64,000 bases of DNA from an uncultured Nioella sp. (GTDB taxonomy: Bacteria; Pseudomonadota; Alphaproteobacteria; Rhodobacterales; Rhodobacteraceae). Shown here piece after piece: positions 60,018 through 64,000 of the stretch. A program made the position numbers and the translations under genes. Position 1 is the first letter of the stretch, and each line of letters starts with the position of its first letter. The stretch lies in NCBI GenBank assembly GCA_947495575.1, contig CANLZL010000007.1, positions 87,920 to 151,919 of the forward strand. Reading direction: 5' to 3'. The notes under the pieces were generated by a model. That model worked only from the letters and a program-made list of their open reading frames with translations, did not search any database and was not told where the DNA came from.

Positions 60018-61334
60018 ATGCAGACTTTTTTCTCTGATGAGCAGTTGCAAGACCCTGGCATTGCCCGGTCCAATGAAATCCTGCGCTCCTGCGTGCATTG
60101 CGGGTTCTGCACGGCCACCTGCCCGACGTATCAGGTGTTGGGAGATGAGCTGGACAGTCCGCGCGGCCGAATTTACCTGATCAAGGATATGCTGGAAAAT
60201 GACCGGCCTGCTGATGAAATGGTGGTCAAACATATCGACCGTTGCCTGAGTTGCCTGGCCTGTATGACAACCTGCCCGTCGGGCGTGCACTATATGCATC
60301 TGGTTGATCATGCGCGCGAGCATATTGAGAAGACTTATAAGCGCCCCTTCATGGACCGCGTATTGCGTTGGACGCTGGCACAGATCCTGCCCTATCCGAT
60401 GCGGTTTCGTGCGGCGTTGGCCATGGCCAAGCTGGGCCGGCCTGTCGCTTTCCTGATGCCGGATGCCCGACTGAAAGCGATGCTGCAAATGGCGCCGAAG
60501 ACAATTCCTCCGGCCAGCCGCAATGACGATCCGCAAAGTTTCGCACCAGAGGGCGCCCGCAAGAAACGCGTGGCCCTGATGACCGGCTGCGCGCAAAAGG
60601 CGCTGAACACCGACATCAATGACGCCACGATCCGGCTTCTGAGGCGCTTTGGCTGTGAAGTGGTGGTGGCCGAAGGGGCAGGTTGTTGTGGGGCCCTGAC
60701 CCACCACATGGGCAAAACCCGCGAAAGCCATGCCACGGCGGCCAAGAACATCCGCGCCTGGTGGCGCGAGATGCAGAGCGACGGGCTGGATGCCATCGTC
60801 ATCAACACGTCCGGCTGCGGCACCACCGTCAAGGATTACGGTCATATGTTCCGCAATGAGGATCTGGCGGAGGAAGCCAAGGCGGTCTCAGAGATCGCCA
60901 TGGATATCTCGGAACTGCTGATGCAGCTCGATCTGCCTGAGGGCGACAATAAGGGCCTGACTGTGGCCTACCATGCCGCCTGTTCGCTGCAACATGGCCA
61001 ACAAATCAAAACCCACCCCAAGACCCTGCTCAAACGCGCCGGCTACAAAGTAGTCGAACCCGTCGACAGCCACCTTTGCTGTGGATCGGCCGGCACCTAT
61101 AACCTGATGCAGCCAGAAATTTCGACCAAGCTGAAAGAGCGCAAAGTGCGCACTTTGGAGGCCAAGAACCCAGATATCATCTCGGCCGGGAATATCGGAT
61201 GCATGATCCAGATCGGGGGCGGAACAGAGGTTCCAATCGTTCATACCGTTGAGTTATTGGACTGGGCCACAGGCGGTCCGCGTCCTGCCGCGCTGGATGC
61301 GCCGGGCAAGCAAGAGGTACCAATCCTGCGCTAA
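60018..61334 (+). CDS. glcF: Glycolate oxidase iron-sulfur subunit GlcF
   Basis: A 438-residue protein with two [4Fe-4S] motifs (RSCVHCGFCTATCPTY near residue 25 and RCLSCLACMTTCPSG near residue 75) and two CCG domains (AEGAGCCGALTHHMGK, HLCCGSAGTYNLMQ), standard for GlcF and related heterodisulfide-reductase-type subunits. It passes electrons from GlcDE to the quinone pool. The start is only weakly supported by a ribosome binding site, so coupling to glcE is likely. Confidence 0.96.
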   Translation: MQTFFSDEQLQDPGIARSNEILRSCVHCGFCTATCPTYQVLGDELDSPRGRIYLIKDMLENDRPADEMVVKHIDRCLSCLACMTTCPSGVHYMHLVDHAREHIEKTYKRPFMDRVLRWTLAQILPYPMRFRAALAMAKLGRPVAFLMPDARLKAMLQMAPKTIPPASRNDDPQSFAPEGARKKRVALMTGCAQKALNTDINDATIRLLRRFGCEVVVAEGAGCCGALTHHMGKTRESHATAAKNIRAWWREMQSDGLDAIVINTSGCGTTVKDYGHMFRNEDLAEEAKAVSEIAMDISELLMQLDLPEGDNKGLTVAYHAACSLQHGQQIKTHPKTLLKRAGYKVVEPVDSHLCCGSAGTYNLMQPEISTKLKERKVRTLEAKNPDIISAGNIGCMIQIGGGTEVPIVHTVELLDWATGGPRPAALDAPGKQEVPILR

Positions 61335-61401
61335 AAGCCCCATTTTTGCCCCAGTTCCCGGCTATGGCTTGCGCCAAACCCGGATCAAACAAGGGCACCC
61401 C

Positions 61402-62235
61402 ATGCGCGCAGTCATCGCCTTCTTCTGTCTGGCCACTATGGCCTCGGCCCAGTCTTTGCCAACGATTGAACCTGAGGGGCCGCCGTTGCGCGCAGTGACC
61501 GGGCAGGGAACCGAACGCCAGTGGCAAGCCGTGGGGCGGTTTGAAAATGGGGCGGGTTTTTGTACCGGAACTCTTATCGCCGCCGATCTGGTTTTGACCG
61601 CGGCCCACTGCCTGTTTGACGCCACAACTGGCGCGCGGCTGCCTGAATCTGGCTTTTCGTTTCAGGCTGGGCTGCGAAATGGCCATCCGGTCGCTTTTCG
61701 GTCGATCCGTCGCACAGTGATGCACCCCGAATATGGATTTGACCTGCCAGACGAGCTGGACCGTGTCCGCAGCGACATTGCCTTATTGGAATTGGATCGC
61801 CCGATCCCGACGGGCACAGTGACCCCGATCCCTGCGCGAGGAAACGCGGTGGAAGGCGACCGGGTTCAAATTGTATCTTATGGTCGTGACCGGGAGGATT
61901 ATGCATCCCTTGAAGATGGCTGTTTCGTTGAGGCGGGTAACAACGGGTTGCAAGTGCTGAGCTGCCATATCGATCCCGGGTCCTCGGGGTCACCCGTGTT
62001 CATGAGCAGTCAGGGACGTATCGGCATCGTATCCGTCATTTCGGCACATGCCCATTGGCGCGACGATCCGGTGGCATTGGCCGCGGATCTGGGGGGTGGG
62101 CTGGCGCCGCTTCTGGATATTCTGGACCGCAATGACGATGTCTTTAGTCGCGATGCTGCCCGGCTACGCACATTGACCCATGGCAACAATGGACAAGGCG
62201 ATATTGGCGCGAGATTCATCACCGTTACCCCTTGA
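61402..62235 (+). CDS. Secreted trypsin-like serine protease
   Basis: A 277-residue protein with a signal peptide (RAVIAFFCLATMASAQ). The chymotrypsin-fold triad is His69 (LVLTAAHCLFDA), Asp125 (RSDIALLELDRP) and Ser195 (HIDPGSSGSPVFMS), with Gly-Ser-Ser instead of Gly-Asp-Ser before it. It is a periplasmic or exported protease of the V8/trypsin type; target unknown. AAGGGC precedes the ATG at 61402. Its stop overlaps a possible heat-shock promoter for the Hsp20 gene. Confidence 0.9.
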   Translation: MRAVIAFFCLATMASAQSLPTIEPEGPPLRAVTGQGTERQWQAVGRFENGAGFCTGTLIAADLVLTAAHCLFDATTGARLPESGFSFQAGLRNGHPVAFRSIRRTVMHPEYGFDLPDELDRVRSDIALLELDRPIPTGTVTPIPARGNAVEGDRVQIVSYGRDREDYASLEDGCFVEAGNNGLQVLSCHIDPGSSGSPVFMSSQGRIGIVSVISAHAHWRDDPVALAADLGGGLAPLLDILDRNDDVFSRDAARLRTLTHGNNGQGDIGARFITVTP

Positions 62236-62260
62236 ACCACGAAAATCGTATTTCTACATG
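62231..62260 (+). promoter_or_regulatory. Possible sigma-32 type promoter for hsp20
   Basis: CTTGAA at 62231-62236 and TTCTACAT at 62252-62259 are spaced as in alphaproteobacterial RpoH promoters (CTTG about 17 bases before CYTATNT). The 100-base leader that follows is GC-rich and contains CCCAGG/CCCTGGG arms, which could fold. Confidence 0.35.
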
Positions 62261-62365
62261 AAGGATGTACCGGTGCCCAGGATGGGGCCGGGACATAACC
62301 CTGGGCGGGGCCAGATGGACCGCCTGCATATATCGTTATTGCTCAAACGTAAGAGGATGACCCCA

Positions 62366-62827
62366 ATGCGTAACCACGATTTTTCACCCCTATTCCGTGC
62401 CACTGTAGGCTTTGACCGCGTCGCAGATATGCTTGATCGCGTCACAAATCAGGATGTCGGGGCCAGCACTTACCCTCCCTATAACATCGAGAAAACCGAC
62501 GAAGACGCTTACCGCATTTCTGTGGCCGTCGCCGGTTTCTCGGATGCTGAGCTGAACGTCGAACAGCGTGACAATCAACTGCTTGTGTCGGCACGAAAAG
62601 CCAAGGAAGACGAGGCCCGTACCTATTTGCATCGCGGTATTGCGACACGCGCTTTCGAAAAGCGCTTCACCCTGGCCGACCATGTCCGCGTCACGGGTGC
62701 GGCCCATGAAAACGGAATGCTTCACATCGACCTCGTGCGCGAAGTGCCAGAAGCGCTAAAGCCTCGCCGGATCGAGATTGCATCCTCGGCCCCAACGGCA
62801 CCGGCCCTTGAGGCAGAAACCGCCTAA
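62366..62827 (+). CDS. Hsp20 (small heat-shock protein, alpha-crystallin domain)
   Basis: A 153-residue holdase chaperone. The start at 62366 gives the typical N-terminus RNHDFSPLFRATVGFDRVAD, with AAGAGG nine bases upstream; ATG 62357 is in frame. The alpha-crystallin domain runs from YNIEKTDEDAYRISVAVAGF to RFTLADHVRVTGAAHENGML, and the C-terminal extension carries KPRRIEIAS, a variant of the I-x-I/V dimer motif. Monocistronic between a possible heat-shock promoter and a terminator. Confidence 0.94.
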   Translation: MRNHDFSPLFRATVGFDRVADMLDRVTNQDVGASTYPPYNIEKTDEDAYRISVAVAGFSDAELNVEQRDNQLLVSARKAKEDEARTYLHRGIATRAFEKRFTLADHVRVTGAAHENGMLHIDLVREVPEALKPRRIEIASSAPTAPALEAETA

Positions 62828-62867
62828 CCGTCGTTCCCCAAGAGACATTCCTCCCTCCGTCTTGGAA

Positions 62868-62896
62868 AGCGTGGCCCCAAAGGCCGCGCTTTTTCT
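62868..62896 (+). terminator. Rho-independent terminator after hsp20
   Basis: A nine-base stem AGCGTGGCC / GGCCGCGCT (one G-T wobble) with a five-base loop, followed by TTTTCT. The remaining 62897-63108 shows no supported gene. Confidence 0.82.
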
Positions 62897-63108
62897 ACGC
62901 CAGTTCGGCGAAGATGGGCTCAGTGGATTGGTGAATGAGTGTTTATTTCTATTCAAAACCGATCAAGACCGTGTTTCCTGCCGACTTAGTAAATCGGACG
63001 GCTCAAAGAGAAGTTTTAGTGTAAGTAACTCCCCTTCCACACTTGGCCAGAAGTACGGAAGTAAGTTAGAATCTGTTTTCAAGTATATTGCAGAATGGGT
63101 GTAGGAAC

Positions 63109-63633
63109 GTGGGCATAATCTCTCACTACGATCCAGATCGAGACAACGATGATCTGATCCAACTCATGCATGGCTATCGTAAACTGACCTATGAACGAGC
63201 GCCTTTGTTCGATCATCCCGTCATAGACAAAAAATACGCCGATGCCCCATTTGACCAAATGTTGAAAGATCTGCCCATTACTCATGCCCGACCAAAGGGT
63301 TCGATCCTCATGGTCCATGATGGTGATGTTGCAGTTGGGTGCGGTATGACAAACCCGATTGATCAACGCACATGCGAAATTCAACGTGTTTTTCTTTCAG
63401 CTGATGTGAGGGGATCAGGATTTGGTAAAGCCTTGGTTGCGGCGTTGATCAATCAGGCAGCTGACAACGGCTTCCACCGTATCGAACTCAACACCATCTC
63501 TATACTGCACGAGGCCATTGCGCTTTACCGGAAGTTTGGTTTTCAACCCTGTGAACCCTACTTCGAGTTTTCGGCCATTGTTGAAGCGAAGCTATTGTTC
63601 TTCGGCTTAGACTTAACTAACAGCGTCGATTAG
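63109..63633 (+). CDS. GNAT-family N-acetyltransferase
   Basis: A 174-residue acetyltransferase. IQRVFLSADVRGSGFGKALV is the acetyl-CoA motif A (R-x-x-G-x-G), FHRIELNTISILHEAIALYR and KFGFQPCEPYFEFS form motif B and the end of the fold. Target unknown. No ATG suits: GTG at 63109 with AGGA upstream is taken; TTG at 63088 is in frame. The gene is more AT-rich than its neighbours, as is the whole right end of the window, which may mark acquired DNA. Confidence 0.85.
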   Translation: MGIISHYDPDRDNDDLIQLMHGYRKLTYERAPLFDHPVIDKKYADAPFDQMLKDLPITHARPKGSILMVHDGDVAVGCGMTNPIDQRTCEIQRVFLSADVRGSGFGKALVAALINQAADNGFHRIELNTISILHEAIALYRKFGFQPCEPYFEFSAIVEAKLLFFGLDLTNSVD

Positions 63634-64000
63634 GTGCCAAGCCAAATGTAGCTTGATACCGTACCGAAGGAATTCCTCATGCAGAAGCGACCAGCCGGAC
63701 GGCAGGGCGACCGTCTTTGCAGAATTCTGAAAGTCGTGTCAGGCGCAAATTTTGCAAATTTCAACGCCGCTCCGCACACCAGCAACCAACAATTTGGTTA
63801 AAACCACTGCCCCGGTTCCATCAGTCCCAGTTCCATCAACTGGCGGGACGACCAGTAAAACCGTGTGCTTTTATGCCAATTGAACGTATCGACGTCGTGG
63901 CGGGACCCTGGGTTTGATCGCAAGGCCTTCGCCACACGAAAGGAGCATATTGCACCAGACAAGGAGTGGTGCCATTCGCATGTATATGTGTTCATTTCCG
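63634..64000. other. Right-end region without a secure gene
   Basis: A 367-base stretch. No RNA gene, repeat or insertion-sequence end was recognised. The only protein-like frame is on the minus strand (63798 to the window edge); a 66-codon plus-strand frame at 63717-63917 opposes it and has no ribosome binding site. Confidence 0.5.
63798..64000 (-). CDS. Possible C-terminal part of a gene entering from the right
   Basis: The minus-strand frame is open from the window edge to the stop at 63798-63800. Its end (TRFYWSSRQLMELGLMEPGQ and two more residues) is rich in aromatic residues and looks coding, but I do not recognise the family. An ATG at 63995 exists, yet the true start may lie outside. 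Poorly supported. Confidence 0.25.
   Translation of the reverse strand, partial: EMNTYTCEWHHSLSGAICSFRVAKALRSNPGSRHDVDTFNWHKSTRFYWSSRQLMELGLMEPGQWF

Noticed and set aside
59871..60845. 324-codon open frame antisense to glcE and glcF
   Set aside because: A shadow of the glcEF genes, which have clear iron-sulfur and FAD motifs.

Overview
The window looks like a chromosomal segment of a marine alphaproteobacterium of the Rhodobacteraceae (Roseobacter group). Pointers are an irr-type Fur regulator beside fabA with fabB and fabI downstream, tripartite tricarboxylate (TTT) transporters, a Hint-domain protein, a GT14 glycosyltransferase paired with a sulfotransferase, ATGA-style gene overlaps and moderately high GC. 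No rRNA, tRNA, CRISPR array, prophage or intact insertion sequence was seen. This placement rests on recognised protein families, not on any search.

Region by region. 1-6909: a tricarboxylate utilisation locus with a TctA-TctB fusion (cut by the window edge), a PrpF-type isomerase, a 79-residue unknown, a D-2-hydroxyacid dehydrogenase, an AbrB-type membrane protein, a GntR/FCD regulator and a TcuA-like FAD dehydrogenase. Two related perfect palindromes (2460-2475 and 5363-5384) look like operators of the GntR protein. 7170-14127: a second TTT system, tctC-tctB-tctA, divergent from a response regulator/histidine kinase pair that is co-oriented with an exported solute-binding protein and convergent with an exported small protein. 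14191-17302: VOC protein, typA and irr. 17497-21178: fabA, fabB and fabI for unsaturated fatty acid synthesis, with an acetyltransferase gene between fabA and fabB. 21242-28489: regulators (HxlR, LysR), FKBP isomerase, RidA, and a tightly packed operon of HAD dehalogenase, alpha/beta hydrolase, threonine dehydratase-like enzyme and endonuclease/exonuclease/phosphatase protein.

28492-39532: TetA-like efflux protein with a truncated PcaB-like lyase, a second GntR/FCD regulator, an OmpA lipoprotein, an ArsR-AHSA1 pair, a Hint protein, an Ada-like repair protein, a methyltransferase, a serine hydrolase, nth, adenosine kinase and OsmC. 39759-47536: SGNH hydrolase, a divergent sulfotransferase/GT14 pair, HIT, GFA, a 57-residue zinc finger and polA. 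47684-57352: enoyl-CoA hydratase, DUF2798, DUF1285, and a five-cistron MoxR/DUF58/micro-ORF/BatA-DUF4159/VWA-like operon. 57435-62827: glcDEF glycolate oxidase, a secreted trypsin-like protease and Hsp20. The right end holds an acetyltransferase and a poorly supported orphan reading frame.

The regulatory signals are the most informative extra layer: inverted repeats sit beside the GntR, HxlR, LysR and ArsR genes, and a TGGT-N11-ACCA pattern occurs both before the second GntR gene and just before glcD, suggesting a 26-kb-distant target.
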